From contig NZ_FNIT01000015.1 in NCBI RefSeq assembly GCF_900104035.1, forward strand, positions 1 through 64,000: DNA of 64,000 nt. Reading direction: 5' to 3'. Position 1 is the first letter of the stretch. Each line of letters starts with the position of its first letter. Below the pieces are notes generated by a model. That model was not told the DNA's origin. It saw nothing but the letters and a program-made list of their open reading frames with translations, and ran no database searches. The stretch comes from Aureimonas jatrophae. Its GTDB lineage: Bacteria; Pseudomonadota; Alphaproteobacteria; Rhizobiales; Rhizobiaceae. Both the position numbers and the translations under genes were made by a program. This document shows, in pieces, positions 29,342 through 39,499 of this stretch.

Positions 29342-32119
29342 ATGATCGACAAGACCTTCGACGCCGCCGCCGTGGAACCGCGCATCGCGGAGCGGTGGGA
29401 GGCGGCGGACGCCTTCCGTGCCGGTGCGGGCGCACGCCCGGGTGCACCGGCCTTCTCGATCGTGATCCCGCCGCCCAACGTCACGGGCTCGCTTCATATC
29501 GGGCATGCGCTCAACAACACGCTGCAGGACGTCCTCGTCCGGCATCGCCGCATGCTGGGCGACAACGTTCTTTGGCAACCCGGACTCGACCACGCCGGCA
29601 TCGCGACGCAGATGGTGGTCGAGCGACAGCTGGCGGAGCGGGGGGAACCGCATCGACGCGAGATGGGGCGTGACGCCTTCGTGGAGCGCGTCTGGGCCTG
29701 GAAGGGCGAGTCGGGCGGTGCGATCCTGCGCCAGTTGCGGCGCCTCGGCGCATCGTGCGACTGGTCGCGCGAGCGGTTCACGATGGATGACGGGCTGTCG
29801 CGCGCGGTGCGGCGCGTCTTCGTCCAGCTCTATCGCGACGGCCTCATCTACAAGGACCGGCGGCTCGTCAACTGGGATCCGAAGCTGCGCACGGCCATCT
29901 CGGACATCGAGGTCGAGCAGCGCGAGGTGAAGGGCTCGCTCTGGCATTTCCGTTATCCCGTCGAGGGCCGGAACTACGATCCCGAGAACGCCAACACCTT
30001 CATCACGGTCGCAACCACACGGCCCGAGACGGTGCTGGGCGACACGGCCGTGGCCGTGAACCCGGACGATGACCGCTACCGCGATCTCGTCGGGCGCCAT
30101 GTGCGTCTGCCGTTGATCGGCCGTGTCATTCCGATCGTGGCCGATGACTATGCCGACCCCGAGGCCGGGTCGGGCGCGGTCAAGATCACGCCGGCCCACG
30201 ACTTCAACGATTTCGAGGTCGGCAAGCGCCACGACCTGCCGCGCATCAACGTCCTGTCGCCGGACGCGCGTATCGCGATCCGGGACAATCCGGACTTCGC
30301 GGAGGGTCTGTTTACGGACGATGCCGAGCGGGCGATCGGCATGTTCGAGGGCCTCGACCGCTTCGCGGCCCGTAAGCTTCTCGTGGAGTGGATGTCGGAG
30401 GAAGGCTATCTCGCCAGGGTCGACGACCATGTCCACATGGTCCCGCATGGCGATCGCGGCGGTGTTCCGCTGGAGCCCTTCCTGACCGACCAATGGTACG
30501 TCGACGCTGCGACCCTGGCGCGCCCGGCGATCGCGGCGGTGCGCGAAGGACAGACCACCTTCGTGCCGCGAAACTGGGAGAAGACCTACTTCGACTGGAT
30601 GGAGAACATCGAGCCCTGGTGCATCTCGCGCCAGCTCTGGTGGGGTCACCAGATTCCGGCGTGGTATGGACCGGACGGAACGGTCTTCGTGGACGAGGAT
30701 GAAGACGCGGCCGCGGCCGCGGCGCTCGCTCACTATGTGACCAACGGTACGATCACCGACGCCCGCGCTCGGGAACTCGCCGAGAACGCCGACGAGCGGG
30801 CGACGTTCCTGACGCGTGACGAGGATGTGCTCGACACCTGGTTCTCGTCCGGACTGTGGCCCTTCTCGACGCTGGGCTGGCCTGACGAAACCCCGGAGCT
30901 GAAGACCTACTACCCGACCAATGTCGTGGTGTCCGGTTTCGACATCATCTTCTTCTGGGTCGCCCGGATGATGATGATGGGCTTGTACGTGACGGACGAG
31001 GTGCCGTTCCGCACGGTCTACATGCATGCGCTCGTTCGCGACAAGAACGGCGCGAAGATGTCGAAGTCCAAGGGAAACGTCATCGATCCGCTCGATCTCG
31101 TGGACGAGTTCGGCGCCGATGCCTTGCGGTTCACGCTGACGATCCTCGCCGCGCAAGGTCGCGACGTGAAACTCGATCCGCAACGGATCGCGGGCTATCG
31201 CAACTTCGGCACGAAGATCTGGAACGCGACCCGCTTTGCCGAGATGAACGGGGCGGTCCACGGCGCGGTCGTCGATCCCGGCGCGTTGAGCGAACCCGTG
31301 AACCGCTGGGCGCTCAGCGAGCTATCGCTGGCGATTCGCGAGGTCGACGACGCATTGGCGGCTTACCGCTTCAACGATGCTGCCAGCGCCGTTTATCGTT
31401 TCGCCTGGAACGTCGTTTGCGACTGGTATGTTGAGCTGACGAAGCCGATCTTCCTCGGTGCGGACGAGGCCGCGAAGGAGGAGACGCGCCGCGTCACGGG
31501 CTTCATCCTCGACCAGTTGTATGCGCTGCTGCACCCGATGATGCCGTTCCTCACGGAAGAGCTTTGGGCTGTGACAGCGCCAGCCGGCTCGCCACGCTCG
31601 ACGCTTCTGTGCCACGCGCCATGGCCGGCACTCGACTACCGCGACGAGGAGGCAGCCGAAGATCTCAACTGGCTCGTCGAGATGGTGGGAACGATTCGCT
31701 CGGTCCGCTCGCAGATGAACGTTCCGCCGGGTGCCGAGGCCCCGTTGGTGGCCGTCGGTGCTACCCCGATGGCGGTCGAACGGCTGGATCGCCACAAGGC
31801 GGCACTCGGGCGACTGGGTCGCGTGAGTTCCGTCTCGGTTGCCTCCACGGCGCCCGAGCAAGCCGCACAGTTCGTCCTGGGCGGAGAAACCTACGCTCTC
31901 CCACTGGCCGGCATGATCGATATCGCCGCGGAGAAGACCCGTCTCGGGAAGGCCGCCACGAAGGCACGAGGCGAGGTTGAGCGAATCGACCGCAAGCTGG
32001 CCAACGAACGGTTCGTCGCGAGTGCGCCCGACGAGATCGTCGAGCAGGAACGCGAGAAGCGGCGCGACTACGTCGCGGAAGTCGAGAAGCTCGAAGCCGC
32101 GATCGCCATGTTGGGCTAG
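29342..32119 (+). CDS. valS: Valyl-tRNA synthetase
   Basis: 925 residues, class Ia. The HIGH motif appears as HIGH in PPNVTGSLHIGHALNNT, the KMSKS loop as GAKMSKSKGNVIDPLDLVDEFG. The CP1 editing domain spans roughly residues 200-380 (TTRPETVLGDTAVAVNP, ITPAHDFNDFEVG). The C-terminal coiled coil that contacts tRNA is visible (EKTRLGKAATKARGEVERIDRKLANERFVASAP). Complete and normal in length. Confidence 0.97.
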   Translation: MIDKTFDAAAVEPRIAERWEAADAFRAGAGARPGAPAFSIVIPPPNVTGSLHIGHALNNTLQDVLVRHRRMLGDNVLWQPGLDHAGIATQMVVERQLAERGEPHRREMGRDAFVERVWAWKGESGGAILRQLRRLGASCDWSRERFTMDDGLSRAVRRVFVQLYRDGLIYKDRRLVNWDPKLRTAISDIEVEQREVKGSLWHFRYPVEGRNYDPENANTFITVATTRPETVLGDTAVAVNPDDDRYRDLVGRHVRLPLIGRVIPIVADDYADPEAGSGAVKITPAHDFNDFEVGKRHDLPRINVLSPDARIAIRDNPDFAEGLFTDDAERAIGMFEGLDRFAARKLLVEWMSEEGYLARVDDHVHMVPHGDRGGVPLEPFLTDQWYVDAATLARPAIAAVREGQTTFVPRNWEKTYFDWMENIEPWCISRQLWWGHQIPAWYGPDGTVFVDEDEDAAAAAALAHYVTNGTITDARARELAENADERATFLTRDEDVLDTWFSSGLWPFSTLGWPDETPELKTYYPTNVVVSGFDIIFFWVARMMMMGLYVTDEVPFRTVYMHALVRDKNGAKMSKSKGNVIDPLDLVDEFGADALRFTLTILAAQGRDVKLDPQRIAGYRNFGTKIWNATRFAEMNGAVHGAVVDPGALSEPVNRWALSELSLAIREVDDALAAYRFNDAASAVYRFAWNVVCDWYVELTKPIFLGADEAAKEETRRVTGFILDQLYALLHPMMPFLTEELWAVTAPAGSPRSTLLCHAPWPALDYRDEEAAEDLNWLVEMVGTIRSVRSQMNVPPGAEAPLVAVGATPMAVERLDRHKAALGRLGRVSSVSVASTAPEQAAQFVLGGETYALPLAGMIDIAAEKTRLGKAATKARGEVERIDRKLANERFVASAPDEIVEQEREKRRDYVAEVEKLEAAIAMLG

Positions 32120-32420
32120 CGGTCGGCGTCAGATTCTGTCTCCTACCGGCAACTGTCTCGAACTCTTCCGTTAACGGAAGAGTTTGTGGCGGTTTGGCGA
32201 CACGTCGACCAGCCTTGCCGTAAGCCAGCGCGGGTGTCCGAATTCCCAATTGTGACAGGGTTTTCGCGGCCGGTTTTCGCCTGATTCCTGAATGTCGAGT
32301 CAGCCTGCGAGGCGGTGCACAGCGCAGGATTGCCATATTCCCATCGCGTACCCGACATGACAGGTTTGTTCCAGATGGGGACCTTAGAGTTCCCGCGGGA
32401 CGGCAATCGGGGGAACGATC
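32120..32420 (+). other. 301-base intergenic region with palindromic hairpin
   Basis: Holds a perfect hairpin at 32162-32183 (ACTCTTCCG, TTAA loop, CGGAAGAGT) followed by TTTG, probably the valS terminator. The rest is a leader for the porin gene; it has TTTTCGCGGCCGGTTTTCGCC and other T-rich patches but no gene, tRNA or clear promoter that I can support. Confidence 0.5.
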
Positions 32421-33761
32421 ATGGCACATTGGGGACGTTGGCTGGCGGGAACCGCACTGGCCTTCGGCTTGGGAAGCGGCACGGCGTTGGCCGGCGGCTT
32501 CCAGCGTGGCGTAGCCGATACCGACACCCTCTACGAGCCGGGCGAATTCGTCACCCGACTGGGCTTCACCTACGTCTCGCCGGAGCGTGGCTTCACCAGC
32601 GTCAATGGCGTCTCGGGTGACTTCGGCGACTACACCGGTACGTACCGCATCCCGAGCGTTGCCCTGAAGTATGGCGGCGACATGGGCGCATGCGTCGGGA
32701 ACTATACCGAGTCCTTTGCTGCAGAAGGCGACTACTCGGGCTTGCCGGGCGGGGCCCAGCCGGCGCCGATCGGTGGCGGGTCGCGTGTGCGCAACCTCGA
32801 GTTCCAGTCCAACGAGGTGAGCGCGACCTGCCGCGTCAGCTACTCCGCCAACGGCATGCGCTTCAGCCTCCTGGGCGGCATCTACGGGGAGGACTTCGAT
32901 TTCCAGGGCGAGAGCCTGGCCACGCGCAACATCGGTGCGACGCTTCCGGTCGCGCTGCAGGGCGCTCTGACGCGGGCCAACGCGCAACTCCTCCTTCCGG
33001 TCTCGGTCAGCGTCGACACAAGCGACGACATGACCGTCGGCTACCGGATCGGCGCGGCGTTCGAGATCCCGGAATACGCGGTCCGGGCGCAGGTCCTGTA
33101 CCGGTCCGAGGTCGAGCACGACAGCATCACCGGAACCGGAAACGTCGCGTCCACTGGGTCGGCCTTCGTTCGGCTCGCGAATGGCCGGGAAGTGTCCGTC
33201 CCGACCGCGCTTGGCGCGCTCGGCATCACGGCGCCGCCGGCGCTGCTGGGAGCCCTTCCGGCGCCCGGCACGGTGCTCGCGTCCGGCCTGCCGGCGTTCC
33301 AGAACACGGCAACCAGTCCGCAAAGCCTCTACGTCAATGCGCAGACGGGCATCGCCGAGGGCACGCTGCTTCTCGCTTCGTTCCGCTGGACCGACTGGAG
33401 CACCAACCGTGCCGTCGTCACGACCACCGCGGGTGCATCGAGCGTGAGCCCCTATTACTGGGACGACGGATATACGGCCTCGATCGGTATCGGCCGGGCT
33501 TTCAACGAGCGGATCTCGGGATCCGTCTCGATCGGATACGACACGGGCGTCTCGACCGGCGCCGAGACGACCTACACTGATCTCTACACGCTGTCGGGCG
33601 GTCTCTCGCTCAAGGATACCTGGGCGGAACTCCGAGTCGGCGGCCTGATCGGCTACTGGACCGATGGCAGCCAGAGCATCGACAGGGGCGCCATCTATAA
33701 CGGTACGGTCGGTGACGATTGGGTTTACGCGGCGTCTGCCTCGCTGAAGCTGACCTTTTGA
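32421..33761 (+). CDS. FadL/OmpP1-type outer membrane transport protein
   Basis: 446 residues. A signal peptide (MAHWGRWLAGTALAFGLGSGTALA) precedes a beta-barrel-like sequence with alternating hydrophobic strands and a terminal LKLTF ending in Phe, typical of outer membrane proteins. The family imports long-chain fatty acids or other hydrophobic compounds; the Cys pair (CVGNYTE and ATCRVSY) may form a disulfide in an extracellular loop. The GGGGGAACGATC leader supports the start. The substrate is not determined. Confidence 0.85.
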   Translation: MAHWGRWLAGTALAFGLGSGTALAGGFQRGVADTDTLYEPGEFVTRLGFTYVSPERGFTSVNGVSGDFGDYTGTYRIPSVALKYGGDMGACVGNYTESFAAEGDYSGLPGGAQPAPIGGGSRVRNLEFQSNEVSATCRVSYSANGMRFSLLGGIYGEDFDFQGESLATRNIGATLPVALQGALTRANAQLLLPVSVSVDTSDDMTVGYRIGAAFEIPEYAVRAQVLYRSEVEHDSITGTGNVASTGSAFVRLANGREVSVPTALGALGITAPPALLGALPAPGTVLASGLPAFQNTATSPQSLYVNAQTGIAEGTLLLASFRWTDWSTNRAVVTTTAGASSVSPYYWDDGYTASIGIGRAFNERISGSVSIGYDTGVSTGAETTYTDLYTLSGGLSLKDTWAELRVGGLIGYWTDGSQSIDRGAIYNGTVGDDWVYAASASLKLTF

Positions 33762-33788
33762 GTCTTATCCCCGCGATCCACACACCGA

Positions 33789-33814
33789 AGGCGCTCCGTA
33801 TGGGGCGCCTTTTT
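33789..33814 (+). terminator. Intrinsic terminator after the FadL-type gene
   Basis: AGGCGCTCC pairs with GGGGCGCCT and is followed by TTTTT. A 28-base gap separates it from the stop. Confidence 0.85.
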
Positions 33815-34135
33815 GCTTTGGAAACAGGCACTTCAGCCGCGAACTTCCATCGCGGTCCGGGGATGTTGGAAAGCTGCAACAGTATGGCGACGTTGCATCG
33901 CCTATGATCGTGAAGTCGTATTCGACGCCGTGGTCCCGCCATAAAGCCGGGGCACGCCGTAGGGTAAGACGAACGGCGGGCAAGAGCTGCGCCGTCAGCG
34001 GTACGGGCCCGAACGTTTCGCGGCTCGGGCGAGGGACGATGAACGCTACCAACCAGATTGTGCGAACGATCGCGAGCGGGCCCGTTCCGTTCCTTCGTTC
34101 CATGTCGCGTTCGTCTGTTGGCCAGATGGGTGCCC
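33815..34135 (+). other. 321-base intergenic region before exoR
   Basis: No gene on either strand is convincing; short reading frames on the minus strand lack ribosome-binding sites and family resemblance. It presumably carries the exoR promoter and leader. Repeats such as TTGGAAAGCTGCAACAG and GACGTTGCATCGCC were noted but not interpretable. Confidence 0.3.
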
Positions 34136-34936
34136 ATGCGCATTAGCCGGATACTTGCGGCAGGCGTCGTCTCGGCGTTGGTTCTGAGCGCCACGCCGGT
34201 CTTTGCGCTCGACCCGGCTGTGCTCGCAGCGACGCCGCCGTCCCCGTCGCCGCGCGAGATGCTGTCGATGGGTTTTGCGGCCTATAAGCGCGGCGAGAAG
34301 GCCGAGGCCATCGAGGCGCTGCAACAGGCTGCGGAGCGTGGGCATCCCGGTGCTCGCTGGAAGCTCGGCATGATGTACGCCGCCGGCGATGGCGTGAAGG
34401 AAGACGACTACCAAGCCTTCCAGATGTTCGAAGACATTGTGCGCGACCAGGAGGACGACACGGCCTCGTCTCCGAATGCGGCCTATGTCGCGAGCGCGAT
34501 TGTCTCTCTGGCGACCTACATGCGCGACGGTATACCGAACAGCCCGGTCGCCGCTGATCCGGGCCAGGCCCGGCAACTTTACTCCCATGCCGCGACCTAC
34601 TTCGGCGATGCCGAAGCGCAGTTCGAGCTGGGGCGTATGCTGCTGGCCGGCGAGGGCGGAAAAAGCAATCCGCGTCAGGCGGCTCGGTGGCTGAAGCTGG
34701 CCGCGGCGAAGGGCTATGCGAAGGCCGAAGCCTTGCTCGGATACCTTCTCTTCGACGGGGAAGCCATTTCCATGCGGGCCGATCCCGCGCGCGGTCTCGC
34801 GATGCTGACGAGAGCTCTCAAGCTGGCCTCCGTGAAGGATCGGGAATGGATCCGACCCTTGCAGGAAGAAGCCTTCTCGTTGTCCACGGAAGACGATCGC
34901 CGGCTCGCCCTATCGGACGGCGAAGCGTCACGCTGA
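34136..34936 (+). CDS. exoR: ExoR-like periplasmic Sel1-repeat regulator
   Basis: 266 residues with a signal peptide (MRISRILAAGVVSALVLSATPVFA) and several Sel1-like repeats (GFAAYKRGEKAEAIEALQQAAERGHPGARWKLG; AQFELGRMLLAGEGG; AARWLKLAAAKGYAKAEALLG). The C-terminal EEAFSLSTEDDRRLAL matches my memory of Sinorhizobium ExoR. That protein holds the ChvG/ExoS sensor kinase inactive in the periplasm until it is degraded at low pH or during invasion, controlling polysaccharide and flagella. The neighbourhood (xth, erpA, dgt, argS) is the same as around exoR in Sinorhizobium. The kinase partner is not in this window. Confidence 0.82.
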   Translation: MRISRILAAGVVSALVLSATPVFALDPAVLAATPPSPSPREMLSMGFAAYKRGEKAEAIEALQQAAERGHPGARWKLGMMYAAGDGVKEDDYQAFQMFEDIVRDQEDDTASSPNAAYVASAIVSLATYMRDGIPNSPVAADPGQARQLYSHAATYFGDAEAQFELGRMLLAGEGGKSNPRQAARWLKLAAAKGYAKAEALLGYLLFDGEAISMRADPARGLAMLTRALKLASVKDREWIRPLQEEAFSLSTEDDRRLALSDGEASR

Positions 34937-34975
34937 CGCCTCGTCGGGTTTCGGCTGGCGCTTACCGCTTGAGGC

Positions 34976-35758
34976 TTACGATCTGAGGTCGACGACGACC
35001 GGCACGTGATCCGACGGCTTCTCCCAGCCCCGTACGTGACGGTCGATCGACACGCCCTGCAGAAGGATCGCCGCTTCCGGCGACAGAAGGACGTGGTCGA
35101 TGCGGATACCGTTGTTCTTCGGCCAGGAACCGGCCTGATAGTCCCAGAACGTATAGGTTTCCGGCGCATCGCTGGCGGCGCGCACGGCGTCCGTCAGGCC
35201 GAGGTGCAGCAGCCGACGATAAGCGGCCCGGCTTTCCGGTTGATACAAGGCGTCGTTCACCCAGGCGGATGGATCGCGGACATCATCGGGTTGCGGGATG
35301 ACGTTGTAGTCGCCCATCAGGACGAATGGCAGCTCTTCGCCCAGACGCGTGCGCGCATGCTGCTCAAGCCGTGCCATCCAGTCGAGCTTGTAGGAGAATT
35401 TCTCGGTCCCCAACGGGTTGCCGTTCGGTAGATAGAGGCAGGCGACACGCACCCGCCGGTCGCCGATGGCATACACCGCCTCGATGAAACGCGACTGTTC
35501 GTCTTCCGGTGCACCGGGCAGGCGCCGCTCGACGCGGATCGGGGCCTCCTTCGACAGAAGGGCGACACCGTTGAAGCCCTTCTGGCCGTGCGTCTCGACG
35601 TGCCAACCGCGCTTTTCCAATTCGGCGCGGGGAAACTGCTCGTCGACGCTCTTGATCTCCTGCAGACCGACGACGTCCGGCTGACGCTCGTCGAGCCAGG
35701 CGAGAAGGGCATCGAGACGCGCCTTGACGCCGTTGATGTTCCAGGTGGCGACAAGCAT
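34976..35758 (-). CDS. xth: Exodeoxyribonuclease III family DNA-repair nuclease
   Basis: 260 residues. Removes 3' blocks and cuts at abasic sites during base-excision repair. ATWNINGVKARLDALLAWL, catalytic LQEIKSVDEQFP (Glu metal ligand), GDYNVIP (Asp/Asn; the usual GDFN has Tyr here) and the terminal SDHVPVVVDL (catalytic Asp-His) are all present. It lies 21 bases downstream of erpA on the same strand, suggesting one transcript; convergent with exoR. Confidence 0.94.
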   Translation of the reverse strand: MLVATWNINGVKARLDALLAWLDERQPDVVGLQEIKSVDEQFPRAELEKRGWHVETHGQKGFNGVALLSKEAPIRVERRLPGAPEDEQSRFIEAVYAIGDRRVRVACLYLPNGNPLGTEKFSYKLDWMARLEQHARTRLGEELPFVLMGDYNVIPQPDDVRDPSAWVNDALYQPESRAAYRRLLHLGLTDAVRAASDAPETYTFWDYQAGSWPKNNGIRIDHVLLSPEAAILLQGVSIDRHVRGWEKPSDHVPVVVDLRS

Positions 35759-35779
35759 GCGCGTTCCTGCTCGGCGGGT

Positions 35780-36121
35780 TCAGACGGCGAACGACGTTCC
35801 GCAGCCGCAGGAAGCGACGGCGTTCGGGTTCCGAATCTGGAAGGACTGACCCATCAGGTCGTCGACGAAGTCGATTACGGCACCGTCCATGAAGCCGACC
35901 GAGACGGGATCGATCAGAACACGCGCACCCGCATGCTCGATGACGACGTCGTCGTCTTCGCGCTCGTGCGTGAGATCGAACTTGTAGGAAAAGCCGGAGC
36001 ATCCGCCGCCCTCGACCGAGATGCGAAGCGCGTCGTCATCATGGGTCTTGGCCAGGATCGCGACGATCCGGCGGGCGGCAGCATCGGAAACGGTGATCGG
36101 AGCGGCGAGCGTCTCGCTCAT
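35780..36121 (-). CDS. erpA: A-type iron-sulfur cluster carrier (ErpA/HesB family)
   Basis: 113 residues. The three conserved cysteines are in [11 protein letters not shown] and the terminal SCGCGTSF. The protein delivers Fe-S clusters to client enzymes. The acidic [22 protein letters not shown] segment is like ErpA. Divergent from dgt, with a 145-base intergenic region. Confidence 0.92.
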   Translation of the reverse strand: MSETLAAPITVSDAAARRIVAILAKTHDDDALRISVEGGGCSGFSYKFDLTHEREDDDVVIEHAGARVLIDPVSVGFMDGAVIDFVDDLMGQSFQIRNPNAVASCGCGTSFAV

Positions 36122-36266
36122 GGCGTTGGATCCGGCGGGAGGAGCCGGCCTTCTGCTTGTTGGAGGCTACCCGCTAACGTATGGACGAGGGGGACGAGGG
36201 TCAACGTCGCGGTCCGGGAATGGACCGTTTCGAACGGCCGTCGAACCGCCGATACCGGACACGACC

Positions 36267-37478
36267 ATGGCTGCCTTCTCCCCGTCGACGATCGGCTTCG
36301 GCCGCGATGGTCTCGCGCCCTTTGCCGTCCGTGCGGACACGAGCCGCGGGCGCCTTTTTCCCGAACCCGCGAGCCGTACGCGGACGCCCTTCCAGCGCGA
36401 TCGCGACCGCATCGTCCATTCCACGGCGTTCCGGCGATTGAAGCACAAGACGCAGGTTTTCGTCGCCTACGAGGGCGATCACTTTCGTACGCGGCTCACC
36501 CACACGATCGAGGTGTCGCAGATCGCCCGCGCCTTTGCGCGCGCTCTTCGTCTCGACGAGGACCTGACCGAAGCGGTCGCCTTGGTCCATGACTTCGGTC
36601 ATACGCCGTTCGGGCATGCCGGCGAGCGGGCGTTGAACCGCTGCATGGCGGGGTTTGGCGGCTTCGACCACAACGCGCAGTCGCTGCGCATCGTCACCGC
36701 CCTTGAGCGCCGGTATGCGGAGTTCGACGGCCTCAATCTCTGCTTCGAGACCCTGGAAGGGCTGGTCAAGCACAACGGCCCCCTGGTCGGGACCCATGCG
36801 TCCGTGTCTGATTCCGTGCCGGCAGCGATCCTCGACTTCGATCGCGAGTTCCCGCTGGACCTCCACCGTTTTGCGAGCCTCGAAGCGCAAGCGGCTGCGA
36901 TCTCTGATGACATTGCCTACAACACCCACGATCTCGACGATGGGCTGCGAGCCGGTCTCATCCAACTCGATGATCTGGCCGAGCTAGATCTGGCCGGCGA
37001 TATCCTTCGCGAGGTTCGAGCGCGCTATCCCGGTCTCGATCCCGTGCGCGCGTCGCACGAGATCATGCGTCGTCACATCACGCGCATGGTGGAGGACGTG
37101 ATCGACGCCACGCAGAGGCGATTGGCGGAGGATGACGTCGGATCGCGGGAGGACGTGCAAGGGGCTCGGCGAACCCTTCTCGACTTCTCGGCAGACATGC
37201 GTGCCGCCGTCGCGCAGACGCGGAGCTTTCTGTTTGCACGCGTGTATCGCGATCCCAGCGTGATGAGCGTGATGGACCGAGCCGAGGTCGTGGTTGAGGA
37301 GTTGTTCGACGCTTTCCTGGCCGATCCGCAACTCATGCGCGGCGATTGGAATGCAGCCGTTCCGCTGGAGGGCGAGCGGTTGGCGCGGCATGTGTCGGAC
37401 TACCTGTCCGGCATGACCGACAGCTACGCGATGGGCGAACACCGCCGCCTGTTTGACGCTTCGGGCGAATTGGGCTAG
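36267..37478 (+). CDS. dgt: Deoxyguanosinetriphosphate triphosphohydrolase-like protein
   Basis: 403 residues from the ATG at 36267; upstream in-frame sequence overlaps erpA on the opposite strand and is not conserved. HD-domain metal ligands are visible: His in [18 protein letters not shown], His-Asp in [19 protein letters not shown], and Asp in [15 protein letters not shown]. Converts dNTPs to nucleoside and tripolyphosphate, affecting dNTP pools. Type 2 dGTPase-like, as in other Rhizobiales; argS follows after 73 bases. Confidence 0.92.
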   Translation: MAAFSPSTIGFGRDGLAPFAVRADTSRGRLFPEPASRTRTPFQRDRDRIVHSTAFRRLKHKTQVFVAYEGDHFRTRLTHTIEVSQIARAFARALRLDEDLTEAVALVHDFGHTPFGHAGERALNRCMAGFGGFDHNAQSLRIVTALERRYAEFDGLNLCFETLEGLVKHNGPLVGTHASVSDSVPAAILDFDREFPLDLHRFASLEAQAAAISDDIAYNTHDLDDGLRAGLIQLDDLAELDLAGDILREVRARYPGLDPVRASHEIMRRHITRMVEDVIDATQRRLAEDDVGSREDVQGARRTLLDFSADMRAAVAQTRSFLFARVYRDPSVMSVMDRAEVVVEELFDAFLADPQLMRGDWNAAVPLEGERLARHVSDYLSGMTDSYAMGEHRRLFDASGELG

Positions 37479-37551
37479 CGCGCCGGTTTCGCTGCGCCGC
37501 CCAAATCTGTGGGCATGCGGAGCGCACCCTCGCAACAGCCGGAACGCGTCC

Positions 37552-39303
37552 ATGAACATCTTCGCCGACTTCGAGCAGCGCGTCGCGCGGACCGTGCGTG
37601 CGACGCTCGACGGGTTGGGTATCGGTGAAGCCGATCTGTCGCGTATCGCCGTCGAGCCGCCGCGCGACGCGGCGCATGGCGATCTCGCGACGAACGCGGC
37701 GATGGTCCTGGCCAAACCACTGGGGCAGAAGCCGCGCGATCTGGCGGAACGCATCGCGGAAGGATTGCGTGCCGACGGCGATGTGGCGGCGGTCGAGATC
37801 GCCGGACCTGGTTTCATCAACCTGCGGCTCGAGCGGAGCTTCTGGACCCGGCATCTCCACGACATCCTGCGGCTCGGAGCCGACTATGGTCGCGGCACGC
37901 CGACGGGACACCGGCTCAACGTCGAATACGTCTCGGCCAACCCGACCGGCCCCCTTCATGTGGGGCATTGCCGCGGCGCGGTCGTGGGCGACACGATCGC
38001 CAATCTCGCGGCCTTCGCCGGCGACGAGGTCGCCAAGGAATACTACATCAACGACGCCGGCGAGCAGGTGAACGTCCTCGCTCGCTCGACCATGCTGCGC
38101 TACCGCGAAGCGCTCGGCGAGACGATCGGTGAGATACCGGCCGGCCTGTATCCGGGTGACTACCTCAAGACGGTCGGTGCGGCGCTGGCCATTCGCTACA
38201 AGCGCGAACTCCTCGACATGGACGAGGCGGCTTGGCTTCCGATCGTGCGGTCGTATGCGATCGCCGCGATGATGATGGGCATTCGCGACGACCTGAAGGC
38301 GCTCGGCATCCAGCAGGATGTCTTCTTCTCGGAGCGCACTCTGCACGAGGGCGATGAAAGCCGTATCCAAACGGCGATCGCTGATCTGCGCGAGCGTGGC
38401 TTTGTCTACGAGGGCCGTCTGCCGCCGCCCAAGGGCCAGCTTCCCGAAGATTGGGAAGATCGCGAACAGACTCTTCTGCGCTCGACCGATGTCGGTGACG
38501 ACGTCGATCGGCCTCTCGTGAAGTCGGACGGCGCGTATACCTACTTCGCGGCTGATGTCGCCTATTTCGCCGACAAGTTCGCGCGCGGCTTCGACGAGAT
38601 GGTCTACGTGCTGGGCGCCGACCATGGCGGCTACGTCAAGCGCCTCGAGGCGGTCGCCAAGGCGGTGGCCGGCGAGAAGGCGACGGTCGACGTGATCCTG
38701 TGTCAGCTCGTCAAGCTGTTCCGCGACGGTGAGCCCGTCCGGATGTCCAAGCGGGCCGGCGAGTTCGTGACGCTGCGCGACGTCGTGGACGAGGTGGGGC
38801 GCGACGCGGTGCGCTTCATGATGCTGTTCCGCAAGAGCGACGCCCCGCTCGACTTCGACTTCCGCAAGGTGACGGAGCAGTCCAAGGACAACCCCGTCTT
38901 CTACGTGCAGTATGCCCACGCGCGGACCGCCTCGATCATGCGTCAGGCGACCGGCGAGGGCATCGACGTTGGGAACATCGCCGAGCTGGACGCGAAGGCT
39001 CTCGATCTGCTCACCGACGAGGGCGAGATCGCGCTGGTACGCAAGCTCGCGGAGTTCCCTCGTCTGGTTCAGGCAGCGGCCGCATCGCGTGAGCCGCATC
39101 GTCTGCCCTTCTACCTCTATGATCTCGCGCAGGCCTTCCACGCCCAGTACAATCGCGGCAAGGACCAGACGGACCTGCGCTTCGTGCGTGCGGAGGCCCG
39201 CGATCTGACCCTTGCACGACTTGCGCTCGTGCGGGCGGTCGGCACCGTCGTTGCCTCGGGATTGGGGCTCACGGGCGTTTCGGCGCCGGACGAGATGCGC
39301 TGA
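37552..39303 (+). CDS. argS: Arginyl-tRNA synthetase
   Basis: 583 residues, class Ia. HIGH-like motif HVGH in [23 protein letters not shown], and a KMSKS-like [21 protein letters not shown]. An N-terminal Add1-type tRNA-binding domain ([21 protein letters not shown]) and a C-terminal DALR anticodon-binding domain are present. The usual dgt-argS-SPOR-nagZ order is kept. Confidence 0.97.
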   Translation: MNIFADFEQRVARTVRATLDGLGIGEADLSRIAVEPPRDAAHGDLATNAAMVLAKPLGQKPRDLAERIAEGLRADGDVAAVEIAGPGFINLRLERSFWTRHLHDILRLGADYGRGTPTGHRLNVEYVSANPTGPLHVGHCRGAVVGDTIANLAAFAGDEVAKEYYINDAGEQVNVLARSTMLRYREALGETIGEIPAGLYPGDYLKTVGAALAIRYKRELLDMDEAAWLPIVRSYAIAAMMMGIRDDLKALGIQQDVFFSERTLHEGDESRIQTAIADLRERGFVYEGRLPPPKGQLPEDWEDREQTLLRSTDVGDDVDRPLVKSDGAYTYFAADVAYFADKFARGFDEMVYVLGADHGGYVKRLEAVAKAVAGEKATVDVILCQLVKLFRDGEPVRMSKRAGEFVTLRDVVDEVGRDAVRFMMLFRKSDAPLDFDFRKVTEQSKDNPVFYVQYAHARTASIMRQATGEGIDVGNIAELDAKALDLLTDEGEIALVRKLAEFPRLVQAAAASREPHRLPFYLYDLAQAFHAQYNRGKDQTDLRFVRAEARDLTLARLALVRAVGTVVASGLGLTGVSAPDEMR

Positions 39304-39499
39304 CGCGGACCCGCGCAACCATCCTTTAGACAACATCGCTTGCCACTCGTCAGGTCGGGGACCTGGCGAGCCGAACCGAATCGATACCGAACGCACGCGT
39401 TGGCGTTTCCGTTCGGTGTTGCTCCATGCGCAAGGTTCGCCCGGCATAATAGGCGTTCGGAAGGGGCGGGCCGTTCAGTCCCGCGAGGGGTCGATTGCG

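Noticed and set aside
29306-31261. 651-residue minus-strand reading frame opposite valS
   Set aside because: Shadow of valS; the plus-strand gene has both catalytic motifs and full length.
33765-34103. 112-residue minus-strand frame between the FadL-type gene and exoR
   Set aside because: No ribosome-binding site, Cys/Pro/Arg-rich composition unlike neighbours; weak compared with a leader region.
37333-39447. 704-residue minus-strand reading frame opposite argS
   Set aside because: argS is complete and conserved on the plus strand; the shadow has no recognisable feature.
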